Assembly: GCF_034479375.1 (NCBI RefSeq)
Contig: NZ_CP140155.1
Span: forward strand, 2,108,001 to 2,172,000
From: Rhodopseudomonas palustris
GTDB lineage: Bacteria; Pseudomonadota; Alphaproteobacteria; Rhizobiales; Xanthobacteraceae
Length of the DNA: 64,000 nucleotides
Direction: 5' to 3'
The position numbers and the translations under genes were made by a program. Each line of letters starts with the position of its first letter. The stretch's first letter is position 1. Below are positions 1-8,910 of this stretch, one piece after another. The notes below the pieces were generated by a model. The model did not search any database. It saw nothing but the letters and a program-made list of their open reading frames with translations, and was not told where the DNA came from.

Positions 1-2214
1 CAGCGACAGCGCCGCCTTCGGCTCGGCCGCCCACGGCTCGACCCGGCCGTCGGCCTCGATGTCGAATAGGCCCCCGGTGAGACGCCCCTTCACCTTCAGC
101 GGCGCCCCCCACGCGCCGGTCGCGGCGATGTCGAGCGCACCGCCGCCTTCGCCGGCGGCGAGCGCCCGATCGAGCCCGAGCAAGGTCAGCAACGAGGCCC
201 CGCGCTCGGCCGACAATTTGCCGCTGAGGCTGATGTCGCTGCGGCTGAGCACATCGGCCTTGAGGTCGCCGATGTCGGCGCCGCTCGGCGTCGCCTTTAG
301 GGTCACGGCGCCCTCGAGCGGCCGGCTGTCGATCTGCACCACCGCGCCCGCGTTGACCCGCCCGGCCTTCGCCTTGTCGGCATCGAGCGTCAGCGCCAGC
401 GACACACGCGCCGGACCGGACGCGGCGCCGGGCATCTCGCCGATGGTCTTCAGCCGTGCGGCGAACGTCGGCGCGACGGCATCGAGCGCGTCCGCGATCG
501 GCCGCAGCGACGGCGCAAGCGCCGCGAGATTGAGCCGCCCGATGGCGTTGGCGCGATCGAGTCGACCGTCGCCTTGCAGCGTGACGCCGCTCGCGCTCTT
601 TGCTTCGAGCTGGTCGAGCGACACGGTGCCCGGCCCATAGCCGAACCGCGCCCGCAGCGGGCGCCAGGTCTGGCCGCCGGACTTGGCCTCGTCGAGGTCG
701 AGCGCGACGCTGGCCTGCTCCGGCCAATTGTCGCGCGGCCCGGCGAACGAATTCCACAGCTCCGTCGCGGCGTCGAGATCGACCCGGTCGCCTTTCAGCA
801 CGGCCTCGATCCGGCCGCCGCGATCGGCCGTCCGGCTGGTGACGATGCGGCCCCGCAGCGTGCCGCCATCGGCCTCGATTGTCAGCGGATCGATCGTGAT
901 TACGTCTGCGGACGCGGCGACGCTGCCCTGCACCCGCAGCGGATTCGGCGGACCACTCGATGTCGGCGCACGCCCCTGCAGCCAGGCGGTGAGCAGATCC
1001 GGATCGGCGGACTCGATCGTCAGCGCGCCGTTGAACTGATCCGACGCGCCGGGCGGCCCGGCCTCGCCGCTCAGCGCCAGCCGCGAACCGCCGGGCGCCC
1101 GCAGCGCCAGCCGATCGATCCGCCAGATCTGGCGATCGGAGCGCAGCTCTGCGGCAATTTCGGTCAGCGGCCGCCCGCCGAGCATGATCTGCTCGGCGTC
1201 GAGCACGATCCGGGCCGGCAGCGGCGGCTTCGGCATCCTGGCGATGCGCTCGCGCAATTGCGGCAACCAGTCCTCACCCCCGGCCAGCAGCCTGTCGCCA
1301 TCGAGCTGGCGGGCGGACAATCTGGCCGTGAGCAGCGGCGACACGCCGAATCGGACATCGCCGCTGCCCGCCAGCTTCAGCGCACGCTCGTCCGCGCCCC
1401 AGGATAGTTCGAGCTGATCCAGCGCCGCCGCGGCGGGATCGACCTTCACCTTGGCGGCGATCCGCCAGGGCGTGCGTGATCCGTCCGGCGCTGCGGTCGC
1501 GGCCAGGATGGCGGCGCCGTCGAACCGCGGCGATCGCTCGGCAAACGTCAGCACGCCGTTGAGGTCCGCCGACATGCCGCGGCCCGCCTGGTCGACCGTG
1601 ACGTGCAGCCGCGTGCCATCGCCAGTCGCCGCGCGCCCGGCCGACAGCCGGAACGGATAGCGCGTGCCGTCCATCAGAAAATTGCCGTCGCCGCGCAGCG
1701 AGGCGCCCTGCGCCCGCAGATCGCCGGCAAAGGCGATATCGTTCAACTCGAAGGTGGAGCGGCTGGCGGCGTCGTGCAGCGCGATCCGGCCTGTCAGGTT
1801 GAGCCGGTCGATCGACAGCGCCGCGAGGTCGGACAGGCCGGAGGCCGGCCAATCGAGCCGGCCATCGGCATCGAGCCCGAGGTCGAGCGCAAAGCCGTTG
1901 ATCGAGAGCTCGTCGGCGCGCCATTCGCCGCGCATCAGCGCGCCGAGGCTGAATTCGACGTCGAGCTTGGCGGCGCGAATTCGGCCGGGATCATTGGCGC
2001 CGCCGATGGTGACGTCCCGCAGTCGCAGCGTCGGCGTCGGTAGCAGCCTTGCGTCGAGTTGGCCTGCGACCCGGACCGGCGCTCCGGCCAACCGCGTCGC
2101 CTCGGCCTCGAACTGATCGCGGAACTGATTCCAGTCGATCACGAACGGCCCCACCAGAGCGGCAAGCAGCGCCAGAATCAGCGCGAAGGCTAGGCCGAGC
2201 AAGGTCGTCTGCAA
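1..2214 (-). CDS. AsmA family protein (C-terminal end beyond window)
   Basis: An open minus-strand frame runs from a TTG at 2214 to the left edge without a stop, about 738 codons. The TTG is preceded by GAGGGG about 8 bases upstream. The N-terminus has one hydrophobic segment (about residues 5-22), then the AsmA-type opening FVIDWNQFRDQFEAEATRL, then a sequence on reducing the membrane and 'LRLRDVTIGGAND'. AsmA-like proteins are inner-membrane-anchored periplasmic proteins of the bridge-like lipid-transfer group, linked to outer-membrane assembly and phospholipid transport. The gene is cut by the window, so its true length and C-terminal AsmA_2 domain cannot be seen. Long frames on the plus strand here are shadows. 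Confidence 0.8.
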   Translation of the reverse strand, partial: MQTTLLGLAFALILALLAALVGPFVIDWNQFRDQFEAEATRLAGAPVRVAGQLDARLLPTPTLRLRDVTIGGANDPGRIRAAKLDVEFSLGALMRGEWRADELSINGFALDLGLDADGRLDWPASGLSDLAALSIDRLNLTGRIALHDAASRSTFELNDIAFAGDLRAQGASLRGDGNFLMDGTRYPFRLSAGRAATGDGTRLHVTVDQAGRGMSADLNGVLTFAERSPRFDGAAILAATAAPDGSRTPWRIAAKVKVDPAAAALDQLELSWGADERALKLAGSGDVRFGVSPLLTARLSARQLDGDRLLAGGEDWLPQLRERIARMPKPPLPARIVLDAEQIMLGGRPLTEIAAELRSDRQIWRIDRLALRAPGGSRLALSGEAGPPGASDQFNGALTIESADPDLLTAWLQGRAPTSSGPPNPLRVQGSVAASADVITIDPLTIEADGGTLRGRIVTSRTADRGGRIEAVLKGDRVDLDAATELWNSFAGPRDNWPEQASVALDLDEAKSGGQTWRPLRARFGYGPGTVSLDQLEAKSASGVTLQGDGRLDRANAIGRLNLAALAPSLRPIADALDAVAPTFAARLKTIGEMPGAASGPARVSLALTLDADKAKAGRVNAGAVVQIDSRPLEGAVTLKATPSGADIGDLKADVLSRSDISLSGKLSAERGASLLTLLGLDRALAAGEGGGALDIAATGAWGAPLKVKGRLTGGLFDIEADGRVEPWAAEPKAALSL

Positions 2215-2349
2215 CGCGGTTTCCCCTCGGGCGATCAGCCGCCCCGGCCAATGATCAATAGCTCCGTTATTTCAACGCATAACAAAGAAAGATGGCGAAC
2301 TCACAGCAACTTGCGTCGCGGCCGCCCGGAAGGCGGAAACTTCAGCCAT

Positions 2350-3777
2350 TCAAATCCCTTGCGGCAGGATCTTGCCGGGATTGAAGATGTTCTGCGGGTC
2401 AAGCGCCTGCTTGATCGCGCGCATCGCCTGCAGCGCCTCGATGCCGAGCTCGGCTTGCAGATACTTTTGCTTGCCCTGCCCGATGCCGTGCTCGCCGGTG
2501 CAGGTGCCGTCCATCGCCTGCGCCCGCTCGACCAGACGGTGCATGAATTCGTCGGCGCGCGCCAGCTCGTCGGCGTCATTGACGTCGCACAGCAGCGAGC
2601 AATGGAAGTTGCCGTCGCCGACATGGCCGACGATCGGCGCCAGCAAATTCAGCCGCGCCATGTCGGCCTCGGTCTCGGCGACGCAATCGGCCAGCCGGGA
2701 AATCGGCACGCAGACATCGGTGGCGACCACGCCGACGCCGTCGCCGGGCCGCAGCGCCCGCACCGACCAATAGGCGTCGTGCCGGGCCTGCCACAGCTTG
2801 TTGCGATCCTCGGGCCGCGTCGTCCAGGTGAAGTCGCCGCCGCCACAGTCTTTGGCGATCGCGCCGAAATTCTTCGACTGCTCGGCGACCTCGACCTCGC
2901 TGCCGTGGAATTCGAGCAACAGCAGCGGCGTCTCCGGCAGCGTCAGCTTGGAATAGGCGTTGACGGCCCTGACCTGGGATTGGCTCAGCAGCTCGATCCG
3001 CGCCAGCGGGATGCCGGTCTGGATCGCCAGGATCACGGCCTGGCAGGCGTCGGTCACCGACGGGAACGAGCACGATGCCGCCGCGATCACCTCGGGGATG
3101 CCGCGCAGCTTGATGGTCAGTTCCGAGATGATGCCGAGCGTGCCCTCGCTGCCGACGAACAGATGCGTCAGGTCGTAGCCGGCGGCGGACTTTTTGGCGC
3201 GGGTTCCGGTGGTGATGATCTCGCCGTCGCCGCGCACCACTTTCAGCGCCAGAACGTTGTCGCGCATGGTGCCGTAGCGGACCGCATTGGTGCCGGAGGC
3301 CCGCGTCGCCGCCATACCGCCGATCGAGGCGTCGGCGCCCGGATCGATCGGGAAGAACAGGCCCTGGTCGCGCAGGTCTTCGTTCAGCGCCTTGCGGGTG
3401 ACGCCGGGCTGGATCACGCAGTCGAGATCCTCGGCATGAACGCTGAGGATCTTGTTCATGTCGCGCAGGTCGATCGAGATGCCGCCGGCCGGGGCGTTGA
3501 CGTGGCCTTCCAGCGAGGTGCCGGTGCCGAACGCGATCACCGGCACGCTGTATTTGGCACAAACGCGCACCACGTCCTGAATGTCCGCGGTCTCCTGCGC
3601 CATCACCACGGCGTCCGGCGGCTGGTTCGGCAGCCAGGTCGTGGTGTGGCCGTGCTGTTCGCGCACCGCGAGCGAGGTGACGAGACGGTTGCCGAACCGC
3701 GCCGCGAGCGCTTCAATGGCGCTCGCCACGGCCTGCGGCTCGGCGCGCTTCGGCGTGTTGGTGATGGTCAGGCCCAC
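2350..3777 (-). CDS. FAD-linked oxidase, D-lactate/glycolate dehydrogenase (GlcD/DLD) family
   Basis: The 475-residue protein has the FAD-binding PCMH fold at the N-terminus (PPDAVVMAQETADIQDVV; then FGTGTSLEGHV and IDPGADASIGGMAATRASG, the pyrophosphate-binding loops) and the FAD-oxidase C-terminal cap with HVGDGNFH and GTCTGEHGIGQGK, which carry the family's metal/substrate-binding residues. Family members oxidise D-2-hydroxyacids such as D-lactate to the 2-oxoacid and pass electrons to quinone or cytochrome c. I chose the GTG at 3777 because GGAGGA lies 8 bases upstream; the longer frame from 3831 lacks such a site. It is divergent from the thioesterase at 3843. The exact substrate cannot be read from sequence. 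Confidence 0.85.
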   Translation of the reverse strand: MGLTITNTPKRAEPQAVASAIEALAARFGNRLVTSLAVREQHGHTTTWLPNQPPDAVVMAQETADIQDVVRVCAKYSVPVIAFGTGTSLEGHVNAPAGGISIDLRDMNKILSVHAEDLDCVIQPGVTRKALNEDLRDQGLFFPIDPGADASIGGMAATRASGTNAVRYGTMRDNVLALKVVRGDGEIITTGTRAKKSAAGYDLTHLFVGSEGTLGIISELTIKLRGIPEVIAAASCSFPSVTDACQAVILAIQTGIPLARIELLSQSQVRAVNAYSKLTLPETPLLLLEFHGSEVEVAEQSKNFGAIAKDCGGGDFTWTTRPEDRNKLWQARHDAYWSVRALRPGDGVGVVATDVCVPISRLADCVAETEADMARLNLLAPIVGHVGDGNFHCSLLCDVNDADELARADEFMHRLVERAQAMDGTCTGEHGIGQGKQKYLQAELGIEALQAMRAIKQALDPQNIFNPGKILPQGI

Positions 3778-3842
3778 GATAAAAATCCTCCGGATCGGAT
3801 CGACCGTGGCAAAGGATACCGGAGGGGTCAAGGGAGGCAGGA

Positions 3843-4376
3843 TTGACTTTGGAAGTAGATCGCAACGTCGACGCCGGCAGCATCGCCGCGCCGTTCGTCA
3901 CCACCGTGATGCAGATCGAACCGGCCTGGATCGACTACAACGGCCATCTCAACATGGCCTACTACAATGTGCTGTTCGATCGCTCGATCGATCAGATGTG
4001 GCTCGACCTCGGGATCGGTCCGGACTATCTGAAGACCCGCGGCGGCTCGACCTTCACGGCGGAGTGCCACGTGCGCTATCTGCGCGAGGTGCATCTCGGC
4101 GATCCGGTGCAGGTGCACGTCTATTTGATCGCGGCCGACGAGAAGCGGATCCACACCTTCGAGGAACTGCGCCATGCCGAGGAAGGCTGGCTGTCGGCGA
4201 CGTCGGAGAACATGACGATGCATGTCGACATGGGCGTTCGCAAGGTCGCGCCGTTCCCGCCCGATATTCGCGCCCGGATCGAGCGCGTCGCCGAGGCGCA
4301 TCGCGCGGCGCCGCGGCCCGAGGGCATCGGACGTAGCATCGCGATGCCCTCGAAGCGCGCAGAGGCCGTGCGCTAG
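3843..4376 (+). CDS. Thioesterase family protein (4HBT hotdog fold)
   Basis: This 177-residue protein starts with TTG, supported by GGAGG 5 bases upstream. The segment EPAWIDYNGHLNMAYYNVLF has the hotdog thioesterase 'D-x-N-GH-N' signature, with the catalytic Asp in the first helix. The following 'FTAECHVRYLREVHLGDPV' is the usual second strand of acyl-CoA thioesterases. The pattern is close to the thioesterase found with carnitine dehydrogenase (betainyl-CoA thioesterase type), but no carnitine genes are adjacent, so the acyl-CoA substrate is left open. Its stop codon overlaps the stop of the convergent DUF1328 gene. Confidence 0.75.
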   Translation: MTLEVDRNVDAGSIAAPFVTTVMQIEPAWIDYNGHLNMAYYNVLFDRSIDQMWLDLGIGPDYLKTRGGSTFTAECHVRYLREVHLGDPVQVHVYLIAADEKRIHTFEELRHAEEGWLSATSENMTMHVDMGVRKVAPFPPDIRARIERVAEAHRAAPRPEGIGRSIAMPSKRAEAVR

Positions 4377-4546
4377 ACTCGCGTGCGGCCGCGGACCAGG
4401 CCGACGACGGCCGAGATCAGGAACAGCACGATCGCGATAAAGAACACCACCTTGGCGATTTCGATCGAGGCGCCGGCGATGCCGCCGAAGCCGAGCAGAC
4501 CCGCGATCAGTGCGACGACCAGAAAAGTGACAACCCAACCCATCAT
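4373..4546 (-). CDS. DUF1328 small membrane protein (YtjA-like)
   Basis: This 57-residue protein begins MMGWVVTFLVVALIAGLLGF, has a GIAGASIEIAKVVFFIAIVLF middle and ends in a basic VRGRTRV tail. It has two membrane helices joined by the IAGAS turn that defines DUF1328. AAGGAG lies 8 bases before the first of two tandem ATGs (4546 and 4543). The function of the family is unknown; members are often induced by general stress. The TAG stop (4373-4375) overlaps the TAG of the convergent thioesterase (4374-4376). Confidence 0.85.
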   Translation of the reverse strand: MMGWVVTFLVVALIAGLLGFGGIAGASIEIAKVVFFIAIVLFLISAVVGLVRGRTRV

Positions 4547-4860
4547 GAGACCATCTCCTTTGCGCTTGGGACATCCGCGCGGGACGCCCTGAGAAACTCA
4601 ACGCGCCTGCCAGCAGCCGCGCCATCTGGCGAACCAATCCAACGCTGGAACGAAAGTTCCGGCGCGTTCCGGCCTGCGAAAGGGCTTAATTTGCAGCCGT
4701 TTTGCGGAACAAAGGCGCTTGGACGCGCCGGTTGGCGCAGCCGCCTTGCGCGGGACAACCTGTCGTTTCCGGCTCGCAGACCCCATATCGCCGGATAATC
4801 CTGCTATGAAGGCTCCCCATCGCAAGCCCGCGGTGCCAACGTGGGTCAAAGACGATTCGC
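4547..4860. other. Intergenic region between DUF1328 and the helicase
   Basis: There is no convincing gene. It must hold divergent promoters. Two GGAAC motifs read on the minus strand (near 4650-4665), similar to the -35 of the EcfG stress sigma factor, but no CGTT lies at the proper distance. A 20-codon micro-frame (4806-4868) ends inside the helicase start, overlapping as ATGACTGA. Confidence 0.4.
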
Positions 4861-7440
4861 ATGACTGAACCGAACAAGCGCGCCAATCTCGACCTCTCCG
4901 GCTATCAGCCCGCTGCCGGCGGCATCGCCGCGCGCGCGCGCGCCTCCGCGGCGCCGGCCTATCTGTCGGGGCTCAATCCGGAGCAGCGCGAGGCGGTCGA
5001 GACGCTGGACGGCCCGGTGCTGGTGCTGGCCGGCGCCGGCACCGGCAAAACGCGCGTGCTGACGACGCGGATCGCCCACATCCTCTCCACCGGCCGCGCC
5101 CGCCCCGCCGAAATCCTGTCGGTGACCTTCACCAACAAGGCCGCGCGCGAGATGAAGCTGCGGCTCGGCCAGATGCTCGGCCAGGCGGTCGAGGGCATGC
5201 CGTGGCTCGGCACCTTCCATTCCATCGGCGGCCGCATCCTGCGCTATCACGCCGAGCTGGTGCAGCTCACCTCGAACTTCACCGTGCTCGACACCGACGA
5301 CCAGATCCGGCTGCTGAAGCAATTGCTCGCCGCCGACAATATCGACGACAAGCGCTGGCCGGCACGGATGCTGGCCGGGCTGATCGACGGCTGGAAGAAC
5401 CGCGGCCTGACGCCGTCGCAGGTGCCCGCCGGCGAAGCCGCGAGCTTCGGCAACGGCCGCGGCGGCAAGCTCTACGCCGCCTATCAGGAGCGGCTGAAAG
5501 TGCTGAACGCCGCCGATTTCGGCGATCTGCTGCTGGAGAACATCAGGCTGTTCCGCGAGCACCCCGACGTGCTGCGGCAATATCAAAGCCGCTTCAAGTT
5601 CATCCTGGTCGACGAGTACCAGGACACGAACGTCGCGCAATATCTCTGGCTGCGGCTGCTGTCGCAGGCGCCCGGTCAAACCTCTCCCCGCGCGCGGCCC
5701 CTTCCCTCTCCCCTTGTGGGAGAGGGTGCCGAGCCACGAAGTGGCGAGGCGGGTGAGGGGTCGGAAGCAGAGGCTGCGATGCGCGGCGCCCCCTCACCCG
5801 GCATCGCGCTACGCGCGACGCCACCCTCTCCCACAGGGGGAGAGGGTGAAGCTCCCCCCAAAAACATCTGCTGCGTCGGCGACGACGATCAGTCGATCTA
5901 TGGCTGGCGCGGCGCCGAGGTCGACAACATCCTGCGCTTCGACCACGATTTTCCCGGCGCGAAAGTCATCCGCCTCGAGCGCAATTATCGCTCGACCGGG
6001 CATATCTTGGCGGCCGCCTCACATCTGATCGCCCATAACGAAGGCCGGCTCGGCAAGACGCTGCGCACCGAGGACGTCGATGGCGAGATGGTCACCGTCA
6101 CCGGCGCTTGGGATTCGGAAGAAGAAGCCCGCGGCATCGGCGAGGAGATCGAGCAGTTGCAGCGCCAGGGCCACAAGCTCAACGAGATCGCGATCCTGGT
6201 GCGCGCCTCGTTCCAGATGCGCGAATTCGAAGACCGCTTCGTCACCCTCGGCCTGCCCTATCGGGTGATCGGCGGACCAAGATTCTACGAGCGCGCCGAA
6301 ATCCGCGACGCGCTGGCCTATCTGCGGGTGATCAACTCGCCGGCCGACGATCTCGCCTTCGAGCGCATCGTCAACGTGCCGAAGCGCGGCCTCGGCGACG
6401 CCACCGTGCAGATGCTGCACGACCATGCCAGGAAGCGCCGCATCCCGCTGTTCGAGGCCTCGCGGCTGGTGATCGACACCGACGAAATGAAGCCGAAAGC
6501 GCGGAGTTCGCTGCGCGGGCTGATCGAGAATTTCGAGCGCTGGCAGGTGCAGCGCAACGCGCTGTCGCATACCGAGCTGGCCGAGATCGTGCTCGACGAG
6601 AGCGGCTACACCGAGATGTGGCAGAAGGACCGCTCCGCCGACGCCGCCGGCCGGCTGGAGAACCTGAAAGAACTCGTCCGCTCGATGGAGGAGTTCGAGA
6701 ATCTGCAAGGCTTCCTCGAACACATCTCGCTGGTGATGGACCGCGATGGCGCCGCCGACGAGGACGCCGTCAGCGTGATGACGCTGCATTCCGCCAAGGG
6801 CCTCGAGTTCGAGACGGTGTTCCTGCCCGGCTGGGAGGAAGGCCTGTTCCCGCATCAGCGCGCGCTCGACGATCAGGGCCGCGCTGGGCTCGAGGAAGAG
6901 CGCCGCCTCGCCCATGTCGGCATCACCCGCGCCCGCCGCCGCGCGAAGTTGTACTTCGCCACCAACCGCCGCATCCACGGCACCTGGAACACCACGATCC
7001 CGTCGCGCTTCCTCGACGAATTGCCGGCGGCGAATGTCGAGATCACCGAGTCCAAAGGCGGCTCCGGCTGGGGCGGCATGAGCGGCTACGGCCCGTCGCG
7101 CTTCGACAATGTCGAGTCGTTCGGCTCCAGCTATTCGACGCCGGGCTGGCAACGCGCGCAGGCCAATCGGAACAAGAACGGCGGCGGCCGCAGCGGCGGC
7201 GGCTTCAGCGAAAGTGGCTCACCATTCGGCGGCAGCCCCCGCCGCGCCCCCTTCACCATCGAAGGCGAACTGGTCGCGAAATCCACCGGCACCGACTCCG
7301 ACTTCACCGTCAGCGACCGGGTGTTTCATCAAAAGTTCGGCTACGGCCAGGTCACCAAAATCGACGGCAACAAACTCACCATCGTGTTCGACAAGGCCGG
7401 CGAGAAGAAGGTGGTCGATAGTTTCGTGCAGCGGGTGTAG
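4861..7440 (+). CDS. uvrD: UvrD/PcrA-type superfamily I DNA helicase with an in-frame repeat insertion
   Basis: The 859-residue ATP-dependent 3'-5' helicase acts in nucleotide-excision and mismatch repair. It shows the Q-motif region (LNPEQREAV), Walker A GAGTGKT (58-64), motif Ia FTNKAAREMK, motif II VDEYQDTN, motif III GDDDQSIYGWRGA, motif IV LERNYRSTG, motif V MTLHSAKGLEFE and motif VI VGITRARRR. The C-terminus ends in the PcrA/UvrD Tudor-like domain (FHQKFGYGQVTKIDGNKLTI). Oddity: residues about 275-333, between motifs II and III, are Pro/Gly/Glu-rich and are encoded by a palindromic repeat (5701-5850) that keeps the frame. This makes the protein longer than usual. Domain 2B and the ATPase motifs are intact, so the enzyme is probably functional. 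Confidence 0.9.
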   Translation: MTEPNKRANLDLSGYQPAAGGIAARARASAAPAYLSGLNPEQREAVETLDGPVLVLAGAGTGKTRVLTTRIAHILSTGRARPAEILSVTFTNKAAREMKLRLGQMLGQAVEGMPWLGTFHSIGGRILRYHAELVQLTSNFTVLDTDDQIRLLKQLLAADNIDDKRWPARMLAGLIDGWKNRGLTPSQVPAGEAASFGNGRGGKLYAAYQERLKVLNAADFGDLLLENIRLFREHPDVLRQYQSRFKFILVDEYQDTNVAQYLWLRLLSQAPGQTSPRARPLPSPLVGEGAEPRSGEAGEGSEAEAAMRGAPSPGIALRATPPSPTGGEGEAPPKNICCVGDDDQSIYGWRGAEVDNILRFDHDFPGAKVIRLERNYRSTGHILAAASHLIAHNEGRLGKTLRTEDVDGEMVTVTGAWDSEEEARGIGEEIEQLQRQGHKLNEIAILVRASFQMREFEDRFVTLGLPYRVIGGPRFYERAEIRDALAYLRVINSPADDLAFERIVNVPKRGLGDATVQMLHDHARKRRIPLFEASRLVIDTDEMKPKARSSLRGLIENFERWQVQRNALSHTELAEIVLDESGYTEMWQKDRSADAAGRLENLKELVRSMEEFENLQGFLEHISLVMDRDGAADEDAVSVMTLHSAKGLEFETVFLPGWEEGLFPHQRALDDQGRAGLEEERRLAHVGITRARRRAKLYFATNRRIHGTWNTTIPSRFLDELPAANVEITESKGGSGWGGMSGYGPSRFDNVESFGSSYSTPGWQRAQANRNKNGGGRSGGGFSESGSPFGGSPRRAPFTIEGELVAKSTGTDSDFTVSDRVFHQKFGYGQVTKIDGNKLTIVFDKAGEKKVVDSFVQRV
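5701..5850. repeat. Palindromic repeat inside the helicase gene (CCCTCTCCC family)
   Basis: The outer arms CTTCCCTCTCCCCTTGTGGG and GAGAGGGTGCC at 5701-5730 are the near-complement of 5820-5850. The inner arms GGCGGGTGAGGGG (5748-5760) and CCCCTCACCCGGC (5789-5801) pair as well. The whole is a nested inverted repeat of the type normally intergenic in Bradyrhizobiaceae. Here it is translated. Confidence 0.85.
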
Positions 7441-7448
7441 AGGCCGCC

Positions 7449-7727
7449 ATGGTTCACTACGTCGCCTTGATCCACCAGGACTCTGACGGCAGCTACAGCG
7501 TGTCGTTTCCCGACATCCCCGGCGTCGTCACCGCGGGGGAGACGATCGAGGAAGCCGAGGAGGAAGCCGCCGAGCTTCTCGCCTTCGCGGCCGAGGACCC
7601 GGACGGCGCGATCGTTTTCAATCCGCCGCGCACGATCGACGAGCTGAACAAAGACCCGGCCTTCGTCAAGGCGAGTAAGGACGCGACCGTGGCGCTGATC
7701 GATTACCCCGCCCACGCGGCGGAGTGA
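7449..7727 (+). CDS. HicB-family antitoxin-like protein, orphan and short
   Basis: The 92-residue protein opens MVHYVALIHQDSDGSYSVSF and continues PDIPGVVTAGETIEEAEEEA, the HicB partial RNase-H-like fold. It starts 8 bases after the helicase stop, so co-transcription is likely. Full HicB antitoxins go on to a ribbon-helix-helix or HTH DNA-binding domain; this one ends right after ATVALIDYP, and a palindromic repeat follows within 20 bases. No HicA toxin (a small dsRBD-like gene) lies on either side. It may be a truncated remnant or a stand-alone HicB-fold protein. Confidence 0.7.
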   Translation: MVHYVALIHQDSDGSYSVSFPDIPGVVTAGETIEEAEEEAAELLAFAAEDPDGAIVFNPPRTIDELNKDPAFVKASKDATVALIDYPAHAAE

Positions 7728-7744
7728 CCTCCCAGCCTCTCCCC

Positions 7745-7826
7745 GTCATTGCGAGCGAAGCGAAGCAATCCAGGGCGCAATGCACGGGTCTGGATTGCTT
7801 CGTCGGCTTCGCCTCCTCGCAATGAC
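7745..7826. repeat. Palindromic intergenic repeat (GTCATTGCGAGCGAAGC family)
   Basis: GTCATTGCGAGCGAAGCGAA at the left end and CTCGCAATGAC at the right end are inverted copies, as are CAATCCAG and CTGGATTG inside. This matches a dispersed hairpin repeat common in Bradyrhizobium-type genomes. Confidence 0.85.
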
Positions 7827-7987
7827 GCGGTGAGGTTCGGTGCCAGCAAGCCGGCGCCCAAATTTGTCGAGCTTCCCGACCCTTTCCCTTGTCGGTTGCG
7901 CCCCGCCTCCTTCGTCCTTATGTAACCGACCCGCGTGACCGGCTGCGCCCGCAGCCTCTTGTTCAGCGTCCCAGCCTGCGAGCCCTG

Positions 7988-8908
7988 ATGGCCCCGATCA
8001 TTTCCGTCCGAAATCTCAGCAAGACCTACGGCACCGGCCGCAAGGCGCTGAACGGCATCGACCTCGACATCATGGCCGGCGAGATCTTCGCGCTGCTCGG
8101 ACCGAACGGCGCCGGCAAGACGACGCTGATCGGCACGATCTGCGGGCTCGTCAACGCGACCGGGGGCAAGGTCAGCGTCGCCGGCCACGATATCGTCGAG
8201 GACTATCGCGCCGCGCGCGAGATGATCGGGCTGGTGCCGCAGGAACTGCACACCGACGCGTTCGAATCGGTGTGGGACACGGTGAGCTTTTCCCGCGGCC
8301 TGTTCGGCAAGGCGAAGAACCCCGCGCATATCGAGAAGGTGCTGCGCGACCTGTCGCTGTGGGACCGCAAGGACAGCAAGATCATCACGCTGTCCGGCGG
8401 CATGAAGCGCCGGGTGATGATCGCAAAAGCGCTGTCCCACGAGCCGCAGATCCTGTTTCTCGACGAGCCGACCGCCGGCGTCGACGTCGAATTGCGCAAG
8501 GGGATGTGGGAGGTGGTGCGCGCGCTGAAGGCGACCGGCGTCACCATCATTCTCACCACGCATTACATCGAGGAAGCCGAGGAGATGGCCGATCGCGTCG
8601 GCGTCATCAACAACGGCGAACTGATCCTGGTCGAGGAAAAAGCCGCGCTGATGCGGAAGCTCGGCAAGAAGCAGCTCGCGCTGTATCTCGACGAAGCTCT
8701 CGGCGCGATCCCGCCGCAGCTTGCCGCCTACGATCTGGCGCTCGCCGACGACGGCCGCAGGCTGATCTACACCTACGACACCCGCGCCGGACACACCGGC
8801 ATCACCGCCCTGCTCGGCGACATCCGCGCCGCCGGCATCCATTTCAGCGATCTCGACACCAGCCAGTCGTCGCTGGAAGAGATCTTCGTCAGCCTGGTGA
8901 GGGCGTGA
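7988..8908 (+). CDS. ABC transporter ATP-binding protein (YadG-like)
   Basis: The 306-residue ATPase has Walker A GPNGAGKT, signature [16 protein letters not shown], Walker [13 protein letters not shown] and the H-loop [10 protein letters not shown]. The DRA/CcmA-like fold, with a C-terminal extension ending [17 protein letters not shown], is typical of exporters paired with ABC-2 permeases. I chose the ATG at 7988 ([12 protein letters not shown]) instead of the longer in-frame start at 7889, because the ABC domain begins there. The permease gene follows 2 bases downstream. The substrate is unknown; YadGH-type pairs are putative exporters. Confidence 0.85.
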   Translation: MAPIISVRNLSKTYGTGRKALNGIDLDIMAGEIFALLGPNGAGKTTLIGTICGLVNATGGKVSVAGHDIVEDYRAAREMIGLVPQELHTDAFESVWDTVSFSRGLFGKAKNPAHIEKVLRDLSLWDRKDSKIITLSGGMKRRVMIAKALSHEPQILFLDEPTAGVDVELRKGMWEVVRALKATGVTIILTTHYIEEAEEMADRVGVINNGELILVEEKAALMRKLGKKQLALYLDEALGAIPPQLAAYDLALADDGRRLIYTYDTRAGHTGITALLGDIRAAGIHFSDLDTSQSSLEEIFVSLVRA

Positions 8909-8910
8909 GC

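Noticed and set aside
4640..4670. EcfG-type stress promoter before DUF1328
   Set aside because: Two GGAAC motifs exist on the right strand, but no CGTT at 16-18 bases from either.
4806..4868. 20-codon micro-frame overlapping the helicase start
   Set aside because: No ribosome site and no way to show translation; kept only as a note in the spacer entry.
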